The translations under genes and the position numbers were made by a program. Source: Thermoflexus sp042408365 (GTDB taxonomy: Bacteria > Chloroflexota > Anaerolineae > Thermoflexales > Thermoflexaceae). Taken from it: a stretch of 6,154 nt of DNA. Shown piece by piece: positions 1 through 6,148 of the stretch; position 1 is the first letter of the stretch, and the number at the start of each line of letters is the position of its first letter. The notes beneath the pieces are model-generated. The model was not told where the DNA came from. It made no database searches and saw only the letters and a program-made list of their open reading frames with translations. The stretch lies in the NCBI RefSeq assembly GCF_042408365.1, contig NZ_JBHOQJ010000181.1, positions 1 through 6,154 of the forward strand, given 5' to 3'.

Positions 1-1
1 G

Positions 2-178
2 TGGCCGGATCGGATCCGCATGGCCCTCTGGATCCCCTGGATTCGCGTTTGGGGGGACCTGGCCAAGATGTGCGGCTACCCGGTGGGGGTGTGGTGGCGC
101 TGGCGCCACTTCCGGGGGTTCTATCGACCCCGCGGCTCCACGGGTCTTCAGCGGAAGCCCGCGTTCGCGTCCCGATAA
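2..178 (+). CDS. C-terminal fragment of a gene starting before the window; possible glycosyltransferase tail
   Basis: Reading from base 2 gives an open frame of 58 codons that ends in TAA at 176-178. The start lies outside the window. The peptide is rich in Trp and Arg and contains WGDLAKMCGYPVGVWWRWRH followed by a basic, Pro/Arg-containing tail. From memory, the pattern DLAKMxGYPxGxxWR occurs near the C-terminus of some bacterial family 2 glycosyltransferases, which gives the tentative name; no catalytic motif is visible in this fragment. The frame that starts with GTG at base 1 is open longer (to 390), but its translation is low-complexity Gly/Pro/Arg-rich and runs through the apparent intergenic region, so I prefer the base-2 frame. 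That some gene ends here is moderately likely. The function is a guess. Confidence 0.45.
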   Translation, partial: WPDRIRMALWIPWIRVWGDLAKMCGYPVGVWWRWRHFRGFYRPRGSTGLQRKPAFASR

Positions 179-343
179 GGCGCTGCGCTCGGTTTACCTT
201 GCCCAGAGGTGGAGAAGGTCTTCGAAACGGGACCTGTGGAAAGCCCGACAGGGAAGATGAGTCGCTAAGTGGAGCTCCAGGACGGAAATTCGAGCGGTTG
301 GGGTGGGAGAATTGGGTTTTGTTCGCTATCATTTTAGGAGAGG

Positions 344-355
344 GATCGTACGATC
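344..355. promoter_or_regulatory. Perfect 12-bp palindrome GATCGTACGATC, candidate operator
   Basis: GATCGTACGATC reads identically on both strands and lies 75 bp before the ctaA-ctaB start codon, 11 bp after a possible -10 hexamer (TATCAT, 327-332). Its position would suit a repressor or redox-regulator site controlling heme A synthesis. I do not recognise it as the site of a named regulator. GATC is very common throughout this window, which raises the odds of a chance palindrome. Confidence 0.2.
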
Positions 356-418
356 GAGAGAGACGGTGCGCAGGATCGCCTTTCCTGTAGAGATATCCGG
401 TGGCGTTGATCGCATCCC

Positions 419-423
419 GGGAG
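419..423 (+). promoter_or_regulatory. Ribosome binding site of ctaA-ctaB
   Basis: GGGAG is followed by 7 bases and then ATG at 431. This Shine-Dalgarno-like match at good spacing supports that ATG as the start. The encoded protein then begins with a short hydrophilic segment and the first membrane helix of CtaA, as expected. Confidence 0.6.
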
Positions 424-430
424 CGTTGAC

Positions 431-2242
431 ATGGAGCGTGGGAAAGCCTCGGTGGGGTTACGGATCCTGTTGGGGATCACGGCGTCGGCCATCGGCCTGC
501 TGACGATGTGGGGCGCGTTGGTGCGCAGCACCGGTTCCGGCCTGGGCTGCCCGGACTGGCCGTTGTGTTATGGACGGGTGATCCCTCCTCTGGGTGACAT
601 CGCCGCCTGGTTCGAGTGGATCCACCGGCTCCTGGCAGCCAGCGTGACGCCGTTGCTCGTTCTCTCCACGCTGATGGCGTGGTGGAAGGAGCGCCGCCCG
701 GATCTTTACCGCCCGCTGTTCTGGGCGCTGGGGCTGGTCTTCGGGCAGGCCTTGCTGGGTGGGCTGACGGTGATCCTGGAGCTCCCCCCCACGATGGTGG
801 CGGTCCATCTGGCCTTAGCGTTAACGATCCTGGCCCTGACGCTGGTCGCGGCGGTGCGAGCTTCCGCCCCGTGGACTGAGCATCCGCCTCGCAGGGACCT
901 CTCCTCCGTTCAACCGGCCGCCGCCGCTGTGCGTTGGATCGGCATGACCGGCATCGGGCTCTTCGCCCTGATCCTGGTGGGGGCGTCGGTAACGGGGAGC
1001 GGCGCTTCGTGGGCGTGCTCGACCTGGCCGTTCTGCGAGGGGTGGGTCATCTGGCCGGGCGACCTGTTGGGCCGCGTGCATATGTTGCACCGGCTGGTCA
1101 CGCTGGGGGTGGGCTTGGCGATGGCCTGGCTCACCGTTCGGCTGGCGACCTGGGAGGGGGTGCCCCGCGGGATCTTCGGCTGGATCCTGGCGGCCTTGGC
1201 GCTCTACCTGATCCAAATCGCCCTGGGGGCGATCAACTTATGGATGGGGTTCCCCGCCTTGTTGAACGCCCTGCATTTGGGGCTGGCTACGGCGATCTGG
1301 GCCTCGGTGGGGATCGCCTGGATCTGGGCGCTGGGGGAGGCGCAGTGGGTGGAGGGGATCCCGGAGGAAACGGTCCGTTTGCGGAACCTGTGGGAGCCGT
1401 ATTTCTCTTTAACGAAACCAGGGATCGTGGCGTTGCTCCTGGTGACCACGGCCGGGGCGATGATGATCGCGCAGGGGGGGCTCCCGCCCATCCTCACGTT
1501 CATCTACACCCTGCTGGGCGGCTTTCTGATCTCCGGCGGGGCCAACGCGATGAACAATGTATGGGATGCGGAGCTGGATCGGCGGATGCATCGCACGGCC
1601 CGCCGCCCGATCCCGGCCGGTCGGATTAAGCCAGGGGAAGCGGCCGGGGTCGCGCTGCTCTTCTCGGCCCTGGGCTTTCTGCTCCTGTGGACGTTTGTGA
1701 ACACGACGGCGGCGCTGCTGGCGCTGGCGGGATGGGTCTGGTATGTGGGGATCTACACGATGGGGCTGAAGCGGTGGACGCCGCAGAACATCGTGATCGG
1801 AGGGGCGGCCGGAGGGTTCGCGCCGATGGTGGGCTGGGCGGCCGTGACGGGACGGGTCGATCCGATGGCGTTGTTTCTGTTCGCTCTGATCTTCTTATGG
1901 ACGCCCCCGCACAGCTGGGCCTTCGCGATCCTGACGGAGCGGGATTATCGGGAGGCGGGGGTTCCGATGATGCCGGTGGTGAGCGGGGCGCGGCCGGCGG
2001 CCTTCCAGGCTTTCCTGTATACGATCCTCCTCACGCTGCTCACGTTCGCCCCCTTCGCCCTGGGGGCGATGGGCTGGATCTATCTGGTCGGGGCGCTGGC
2101 GCTGGACGCCTGGCTGCTGGCCCTGGCCTTTCGCCTCTGGCGGGCGCCCGAGAAGGCCCTCGCGCGCCGCATGTATCACGCCTCCAACGCGTATCTGTTC
2201 CTGTTCTTCGTTCTGATGGTCCTGGATCGCGTGATCCATTAG
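431..2242 (+). CDS. ctaA-ctaB: Fused heme A synthase / heme O synthase (CtaA-CtaB), 603 aa
   Basis: This integral membrane fusion makes heme A for aa3-type cytochrome c oxidase. The C-terminal CtaB half farnesylates heme B to heme O, and the N-terminal CtaA half oxidises heme O to heme A. Residues 1-300 are CtaA in two four-helix repeats. Each repeat has a Cys-pair loop (GLGCPDWPLC, C40/C46; ACSTWPFC, C196/C202) and two candidate heme-ligand His: H65 and H126, then H220 and H282. E62 in EWIHR matches the catalytic Glu of Bacillus CtaA. Residues 145-166 link the repeats. Residues 320-603 are a UbiA-family CtaB with LTKPGI (327-332), the first Asp motif NNVWDAELD (375-383) followed by RTARRP, LKRWTPQN (446-453), WTPPHSW (490-496) and the second Asp motif DYREAGVPMMPVV (from D505). 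Both halves are near normal length and keep all key residues, so both should be active. The gene converges on rpoD with a 15-bp gap. Confidence 0.95.
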   Translation: MERGKASVGLRILLGITASAIGLLTMWGALVRSTGSGLGCPDWPLCYGRVIPPLGDIAAWFEWIHRLLAASVTPLLVLSTLMAWWKERRPDLYRPLFWALGLVFGQALLGGLTVILELPPTMVAVHLALALTILALTLVAAVRASAPWTEHPPRRDLSSVQPAAAAVRWIGMTGIGLFALILVGASVTGSGASWACSTWPFCEGWVIWPGDLLGRVHMLHRLVTLGVGLAMAWLTVRLATWEGVPRGIFGWILAALALYLIQIALGAINLWMGFPALLNALHLGLATAIWASVGIAWIWALGEAQWVEGIPEETVRLRNLWEPYFSLTKPGIVALLLVTTAGAMMIAQGGLPPILTFIYTLLGGFLISGGANAMNNVWDAELDRRMHRTARRPIPAGRIKPGEAAGVALLFSALGFLLLWTFVNTTAALLALAGWVWYVGIYTMGLKRWTPQNIVIGGAAGGFAPMVGWAAVTGRVDPMALFLFALIFLWTPPHSWAFAILTERDYREAGVPMMPVVSGARPAAFQAFLYTILLTLLTFAPFALGAMGWIYLVGALALDAWLLALAFRLWRAPEKALARRMYHASNAYLFLFFVLMVLDRVIH

Positions 2243-2257
2243 GGCCTCGAGGGGATC

Positions 2258-3829
2258 TTAGCCCAGGAAATCCCTCAGCCGCCGGCTGTAGTGCGGGTGA
2301 CGGAGTTTGCGGAGCGCTTTGCTCTCGATCTGGCGGATCCGCTCCCGGGTTAACCCGAACATCTGCCCCACCTCATCCAGGGTCCGCCACTGGCCGTCTT
2401 TCAGCCCGAAGCGGACCTCCAACACCTGCCGCTCCCGCTCGGGCAGGGTGTTCAGGATCTCCCGCAGCTGCTCCCGCAGCATGGTCAGATGCGCTTCCTC
2501 CAGCGGGCTGCGGGTTCCCTGATCCTCGATGAAGTCTGCCAGCTCGCTGTCCTCCTCTTCCCCCACCGGCGTCTCCAGGGACATCGGCTCCGCCGCCCAG
2601 CGCAGGGCCCGCTCCACCTTGCGGGTCGCCTCCCGCAGGCGGCGGGCCAGATGGGGCGGTAGCGGCTGGTTGGCGTTCCAAGCGGCCTGGATCTCCAGGA
2701 CCTCCTGGGGGAGGAGGAGGTTCAGCTCCAGGGCCAGCTCCTCCGGGGTTGGATCCCGGCCCAGGGCTTGTTGCAGTTTCTGTTGCGCGCGCATCAGACG
2801 GCTCAGGAACTCCGCCAGATGCACCGGGATCCGGATGGTGCGGGCCTGGTCGGCGATGGCCCGGGTGATGGCCTGGCGGATCCACCACGTCGCATAGGTG
2901 GAGAATTTAAACCCCCGCCCGGGATCGAATTTCTCCACCGCTCGGAGCAAGCCCAGGTTCCCCTCTTGGATCAAGTCCAGGAAGGAGACGCCGCGGCCGA
3001 TGTATTTCTTCGCCACGCTGACCACGAGGCGCAGGTTGGCGCGGATCAGCCACGAGCGGGCTTCCGCAGCCTGATCCCGCACGTGCCGCCACCAACGGCT
3101 CAGGCGCTCTTCGGCGGGAAGGTGGGCCCGGAGGGACCGTTCGCTGGGCCACCGGATCACCGGGGGAGATCGGCGTTCCGGATCCCCTTCGCGCTCGGCC
3201 TGTTCCACCAAATACGAGAGCACTTCGGGAGGGAGCAGCAACAGATCCGTGTAGATCCGAACCAGCAGCTGCAACAGGTCGGCCAACCGGCGGCCGCCCC
3301 GCTGGCGCTCCAGGAACGGCTCCAAGGATGCGGCCCGGGCCTCCAGGGCCGGGCGGCTGATATCAGCGACCAGATCCGTGAGGCGGGGCATGGAGCGACG
3401 AAGCCGGGCGGCGGTCTCCGCCGCCTGCTCCCACGCAGCCACCAGGTCGCGGTAGACGGCCATCGCCAGATCACCCTGCGAGGGCTTGCGCAAGCCCGCA
3501 CGGATCTGGTCCAGCCGCCGGGGGGCCTGGATGCGGATGGCCAGGTCCAGCTCCTGGGTGGGCTCCAGGAGCGGAACCCGGCTGATCTCGCGCAAATACA
3601 TCCGCACCGGGTCCTCCGTCACCTCCGGACCCCACCATTCCTCCAGGGCCTCGATGTCCTCTTCGATCCCTTCGCTTTCGATTTCTTCCAGTTCGGTTTC
3701 CTCGGGCTCCTCGGGGAAGGGCTCCTCGACAACCTCCTCTTCCTCCTCAAGGATCCCTTCCTCTTCCTCAATCCATTCCTCTTCGAGGCCCCGCTTCTCT
3801 TCATCGTTCTCCCACGGTTGTTGCGACAT
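2258..3829 (-). CDS. rpoD: RNA polymerase primary sigma factor RpoD/SigA, 523 aa
   Basis: Group 1 sigma-70 factor that directs core RNA polymerase to housekeeping promoters. Residues 1-70 are extremely Glu-rich and replace a recognisable region 1.1. Region 1.2 is at about 71-100 (DPVRMYLREISRVPLL). Residues 101-258 are a non-conserved, Arg/Leu-rich, probably helical insert where E. coli carries its non-conserved region. Regions 2.1-2.4 are at about 259-333, with IRANLRLVVSVAKKY, FLDLIQEGNLGL and TYATWWIRQAITRAI. Region 3 starts near 336; the sigma finger SLETPVGEEEDSELADFIED is at 417-436. Region 4 is at 443-523, with helix-turn-helix DEVGQMFGLTRERIRQIE (485-502). I chose ATG 3829 (MSQQP) because AGAGAGGAG lies 9 bases upstream; the in-frame ATG at 3934 would overlap dnaG and add a non-family leader. 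It lies downstream of dnaG, probably in one operon. Confidence 0.95.
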   Translation of the reverse strand: MSQQPWENDEEKRGLEEEWIEEEEGILEEEEEVVEEPFPEEPEETELEEIESEGIEEDIEALEEWWGPEVTEDPVRMYLREISRVPLLEPTQELDLAIRIQAPRRLDQIRAGLRKPSQGDLAMAVYRDLVAAWEQAAETAARLRRSMPRLTDLVADISRPALEARAASLEPFLERQRGGRRLADLLQLLVRIYTDLLLLPPEVLSYLVEQAEREGDPERRSPPVIRWPSERSLRAHLPAEERLSRWWRHVRDQAAEARSWLIRANLRLVVSVAKKYIGRGVSFLDLIQEGNLGLLRAVEKFDPGRGFKFSTYATWWIRQAITRAIADQARTIRIPVHLAEFLSRLMRAQQKLQQALGRDPTPEELALELNLLLPQEVLEIQAAWNANQPLPPHLARRLREATRKVERALRWAAEPMSLETPVGEEEDSELADFIEDQGTRSPLEEAHLTMLREQLREILNTLPERERQVLEVRFGLKDGQWRTLDEVGQMFGLTRERIRQIESKALRKLRHPHYSRRLRDFLG

Positions 3830-3902
3830 CTGCTGGCGCTCCTCTCTGCAGCGAAGTGAGTGAAACGTTGGTTTATCGTGCAAACACCCGGGGAACGTTT
3901 GG
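3830..3902 (-). other. dnaG-rpoD intergenic spacer with repeated AACGTT motif
   Basis: The 73-bp spacer separates the dnaG stop (TGA, 3905-3903) from the rpoD start. It holds the rpoD ribosome binding site and two AACGTT palindromes, at 3864-3869 and 3894-3899, spaced 30 bp start to start, or about three helical turns. Between them is a small inverted repeat, GTTT (3871-3874) with AAAC (3882-3885). I see no rho-independent terminator and no good -35/-10 pair; GATAAA on the - strand (3872-3877) is the best -10-like hexamer but lacks a partner. Read-through from dnaG is therefore the simplest source of rpoD transcript. Confidence 0.4.
3839..3847 (-). promoter_or_regulatory. Ribosome binding site deciding the rpoD start
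   Basis: On the - strand AGAGAGGAG ends 9 bases before ATG 3829. The upstream in-frame ATG at 3934 lies inside the dnaG coding region and would add 35 residues unlike any sigma factor N-terminus that I know. This purine-rich match therefore supports the shorter 523-residue protein. Confidence 0.65.
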
Positions 3903-5846
3903 TCACCTGCGCTCAACGGTCGACAGCCGATCATCCAGCAACCATCGTCGATACCGGAAGCGCTGGACCTGCGTGAGTTCTTCCTTCAGCGCCTGCCATT
4001 TTGCCATGAATTCCTCCTGAGGCCAATCCGGCATCGACTCCGTCAGCGCCTGCAGATCCTCGAGGATCTCCCTCAGGCGCTGTTCGCGAAGCCACAGCGC
4101 CAGGCGCAGCGCCTCCTCTGCCCACCGCTCATCCTCCGGGTCGAAGCCCCGCAGCAGCGGCTCGCGCCGCTGGATCAGCTGGGCCCACAGCGTCCGCAGC
4201 AGGGATCCGCCGCCGGGCGTCTCCCTTTCCTCCTCCGGCCAATCCTCCACCGGGCCGAGCTCCGTTAGGTTTCGGAAGAGCACTCGATGGGTGGAATCCA
4301 GGAAATCCTCCTCCGAGAGCGGCTCCAAACCCAGCTCCGCGAAGCGGACGTTCAGGTAGGGCAGGAGGTCTGGCCCTAAGCTCAGCATGGCCAGCAGCGT
4401 GGCCTCCGCCTCCATCCCGCTCCCGATCGCCTCCGGGCCCTCCTTGGGCTTCTGGCTCGACACCGGGAGGAGGGGGGCGGATCCCCTCCGGGGTCGTCGT
4501 TCCTGCCCGCTCATGCGATAGCTGGTGACCTGTTCCAGGAGGACCCGCTCATTGAGCCGGGCCATGCGGGCGGCCTGCTGGATGTAAACATCTCGCTCCA
4601 CAGGATCTGGGATCGCGGCCAGGATCGGGACCACCTCCCGCACGAACCCGGCTTTCCCTTTGGGGTCCTCCAGACGATGCTGGCCGGCCAAGTAATCCAG
4701 GAGGAAGGCGATGACCGGGCGGGCGCCTTCCACCGCCCGGGCCCACTCCTGGGGATCGCGGCGGATCAGCTCATCGGGATCCACGCCTTCTGGAAGGGTC
4801 AACACCCGCAAGTCGACGCCGAGCTGTCCGCTCAGACGGATCAACCCCTGGGGTCCGAACTCCAACGTGGTCTCCGGGAAGGCCTGGCGGGCCGAGGCCA
4901 GGCCGCGCAGCACCGCGTGCATCCCCGCTGGGTCGGCGTCCAGGGCCAGCACCAGACGCTTCGAGCGCGCCAGCAGGCGCAGCTGCGCCTCGCTGAGGCT
5001 GGTCCCTAAGGCGGCGACCACGTTGGTGAAGCCGGCCTGGTGGGCCATGATCGCATCGAAATAGCCCTCCACGATCACCGCCACGCCGGTCCGCCGGATC
5101 TCCGCCCGGGCCAGGTCCAGGGCGAAGAGCACGGCGCTTTTGTCGAAGAGGAGGGTTTGGGGGGAGTTGAGATATTTGGGCTCCTCATCGCCCAGGGCGC
5201 GGGCGCCGAACCCGATGACATGGCCCTGGGGGTCCCGGATCGGGATCATCAGACGGCCTCGGAATCGATCGAAGGCCGTGCCGTCCTCCCGGATCACCAC
5301 CAGGCCGGCGGCCTGGAGCTCCTCCATGGAGAAGCCCCGGCGGAGCATGTGATCGATCAGGGCGTGCCATGCGCTCGGGCTATAGCCGAGGGCGAAGCGC
5401 TCGATGGTTTCGGGGGCAAGCCCCCGGGCGGCCAGGTAGGCGCGGGCGGGCTCAGCCTCGGATGTCTGGCGGAGCTGGTGCTGATAGAAGAGCGTCGCGG
5501 CCTCCATGGCCTCCCGCAGGCGCGCGCGTTCCCGTTCGCGGGCCTCGGCCTCGGGGGTCTTCGGCTCCAGGGGGATGCCGGCCCGTTTCGCCAGGACCTG
5601 CAAGGCTTCCGTAAAGGTCAGGCCGTCCCGCTTCATGATGAACTGGAAGATGTCCCCACCGGTGTTACACGCCCCGAAGCATCGCCACGTTTGAGTGTCG
5701 GGGAAGACCACGAAAGCTGGCGTGCGCACATTATGGTGGAAGGGACAGAACCCGATGTAGTTCTTCCCGGAACGGCGCAGCTTGACGCTCTCGCCGACGA
5801 TCTCTACGATGTCCAATCGGGATTTGATCTCCTCAATCAAGGACAT
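3903..5846 (-). CDS. dnaG: DNA primase DnaG, 647 aa
   Basis: Primase synthesises the short RNA primers for lagging-strand replication and is recruited by the replicative helicase DnaB. Residues 1-95 form the CHC2 zinc-binding domain: start MSLIEEIKSRLDIVEIVGE, ligands C34 and H37 (CPFH), then C56 and C60 in CFGACNTGGDIF. The usual spacing of the last pair is C-x2-C; here it is C-x3-C. The RNA polymerase domain includes RFRGRLMIPIRDPQGHVIGF (194-213) and KYLNSP (224-229). The Toprim core has VEGYFD with E260 and ALDADPAG with D303 and D305, the metal-binding acidic residues. Residues about 441-475 are a basic, Pro-rich linker, and about 476-647 form a Glu/Leu-rich helical helicase-interaction domain. 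The start at 5846 is chosen because the protein then begins exactly at the family N-terminus, with GAGGG 4 bases upstream; ATG 5948 would add 34 unrelated residues. Confidence 0.96.
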   Translation of the reverse strand: MSLIEEIKSRLDIVEIVGESVKLRRSGKNYIGFCPFHHNVRTPAFVVFPDTQTWRCFGACNTGGDIFQFIMKRDGLTFTEALQVLAKRAGIPLEPKTPEAEARERERARLREAMEAATLFYQHQLRQTSEAEPARAYLAARGLAPETIERFALGYSPSAWHALIDHMLRRGFSMEELQAAGLVVIREDGTAFDRFRGRLMIPIRDPQGHVIGFGARALGDEEPKYLNSPQTLLFDKSAVLFALDLARAEIRRTGVAVIVEGYFDAIMAHQAGFTNVVAALGTSLSEAQLRLLARSKRLVLALDADPAGMHAVLRGLASARQAFPETTLEFGPQGLIRLSGQLGVDLRVLTLPEGVDPDELIRRDPQEWARAVEGARPVIAFLLDYLAGQHRLEDPKGKAGFVREVVPILAAIPDPVERDVYIQQAARMARLNERVLLEQVTSYRMSGQERRPRRGSAPLLPVSSQKPKEGPEAIGSGMEAEATLLAMLSLGPDLLPYLNVRFAELGLEPLSEEDFLDSTHRVLFRNLTELGPVEDWPEEERETPGGGSLLRTLWAQLIQRREPLLRGFDPEDERWAEEALRLALWLREQRLREILEDLQALTESMPDWPQEEFMAKWQALKEELTQVQRFRYRRWLLDDRLSTVERR

Positions 5847-5974
5847 GGAGCCCTCGTGAAGGCGATGGGTGAACGATCTTACAGCCGGTGGTGAGACGCG
5901 CGTTGACCTTTTCCGCGAGGAGATCGAAGGCGGATGACAGGCTCTCACCCCTGGTCCTGATCCGCTGATATCGT
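5847..5974 (-). other. Probable 5' leader of the dnaG-rpoD transcript
   Basis: If the promoter at 5981-6009 is used, transcription starts near 5974 and leaves an untranslated leader of about 128 bases before the dnaG ATG. The leader ends with GAGGGCTCC directly before the start. I see no riboswitch or strong attenuator fold in it. The open frame that crosses it and ends at 5833, overlapping the start of dnaG, has its usable ATGs inside or upstream of the -10 box, so it is unlikely to be translated from this transcript. Confidence 0.4.
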
Positions 5975-5980
5975 CTTTTC

Positions 5981-6009
5981 ATCATAGCGGCGCCGGGGCA
6001 TCTTGCCAA
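5981..6009 (-). promoter_or_regulatory. Sigma-70-type promoter for dnaG-rpoD
   Basis: Reading the - strand, TTGGCA (6009-6004) is followed by exactly 17 bases and TATGAT (5986-5981). Each hexamer matches the consensus TTGACA/TATAAT at five of six positions. It points into dnaG and sits just downstream, on the - strand, of a candidate terminator, as expected for the start of a separate transcription unit. The spacer contains the 8-bp palindrome CGGCGCCG (5988-5995), and an inverted repeat CCCG-TT-CGGG (6013-6022) lies immediately upstream of the -35 box. Either could be a regulator site, but neither is recognised. Confidence 0.65.
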
Positions 6010-6066
6010 GTTCCCGTTCGGGCGCATTTTACAGCAGTGCTTCTTCCACCCTTTTGGGGGATATGC

Positions 6067-6090
6067 GGTGGGGGAGTGAACGGCCCCACC
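6067..6090. repeat. Inverted repeat with 7-bp stem and 10-base loop
   Basis: GGTGGGG (6067-6073) pairs perfectly with CCCCACC (6084-6090) around a 10-base loop. There is no T-tract directly after it on either strand. It may be part of a compound terminator with the larger hairpin at 6114-6148, or simply a GC-rich intergenic structure. Confidence 0.35.
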
Positions 6091-6101
6091 CCAGAGGGAT
6101 G

Positions 6102-6148
6102 AAAAAATATTTTGGGGCGGGGCCCGGCCCCATTGGGGCCCCGCGCCC
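6102..6148 (-). terminator. Rho-independent terminator of a - strand gene beyond the right edge
   Basis: GCGGGGCCC (6117-6125) pairs perfectly over 9 bp with GGGCCCCGC (6136-6144) around a 10-base loop. With a single bulged base at 6145, the stem extends by three more G-C pairs (6114-6116 with 6146-6148). On the - strand the hairpin is followed by AAAATATTTTTT (6113-6102), which ends in six T's. On the + strand only C's follow, so the sense of termination is leftward, toward dnaG. It would close a gene lying right of the window and insulate the dnaG promoter from it. The intervening A's place the T-tract a few bases later than ideal. Confidence 0.5.

Larger units (their letters stand above)
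179..430. other. Intergenic region upstream of ctaA-ctaB
   Basis: These 252 bases lie between the end of the partial gene and the heme synthase start. I see no convincing gene on either strand. A TATCAT hexamer at 327-332 could be a -10 box for ctaA-ctaB, but no good -35 box lies 16-18 bp upstream of it. A perfect palindrome lies just downstream at 344-355. A small bulged hairpin (CCGA 172-175 with TCGG 189-192, and inner GCG/CGC arms) follows the first gene, but it has only a weak T-rich trailer. The promoter for ctaA-ctaB is therefore probably in this stretch, but I cannot place it firmly. Confidence 0.5.

Noticed and set aside
172..200. Possible terminator after the first partial gene
   Set aside because: The hairpin has only 4 + 3 bp with a 4-base bulge, and the following GGTTTACCTT is a poor T-tract.
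298..332. Possible promoter TTGGGG ... TATCAT upstream of ctaA-ctaB
   Set aside because: The spacer is 23 bp, too long for a sigma-70 promoter, and no better -35 box is found at 16-18 bp.
1..390. 129-codon + strand frame starting with GTG at base 1
   Set aside because: Low-complexity Gly/Pro/Arg translation with no family likeness; the base-2 frame gives a much more protein-like C-terminus ending at 178, and the remainder looks intergenic.
1687..2532. 281-codon + strand frame overlapping ctaA-ctaB and the 3' part of rpoD
   Set aside because: Gly/Ala/Pro/Arg-rich composition typical of an out-of-frame shadow in GC-rich DNA; it overlaps two well-identified genes.
3632..3829. GAG/CTC-rich repeat tract as a microsatellite or simple repeat
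   Set aside because: The tract simply encodes the Glu-rich N-terminus of RpoD with mixed GAA/GAG codons and no regular unit length.
2768..3859. 363-codon + strand frame antisense to rpoD
   Set aside because: It mirrors the sigma factor codons on the opposite strand; no recognised motif, no own ribosome binding site, and the Phe/Leu-rich end is just the complement of the Glu-rich tail.
3830..3934. Longer rpoD start at ATG 3934 (558 residues)
   Set aside because: Adds 35 residues unlike sigma factors, overlaps the end of dnaG, and lacks the clear ribosome binding site present at ATG 3829.
5040..5894. 284-codon + strand frame antisense to the dnaG N-terminal part
   Set aside because: Complement shadow of dnaG; no family resemblance and low-complexity Gly/Glu/Ala content.
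5847..5948. Longer dnaG start at ATG 5948 (681 residues)
   Set aside because: The extra 34 residues are Arg/Ser/Pro-rich and unlike primases; the family N-terminus begins at MSLIEEIK, with GAGGG before it.
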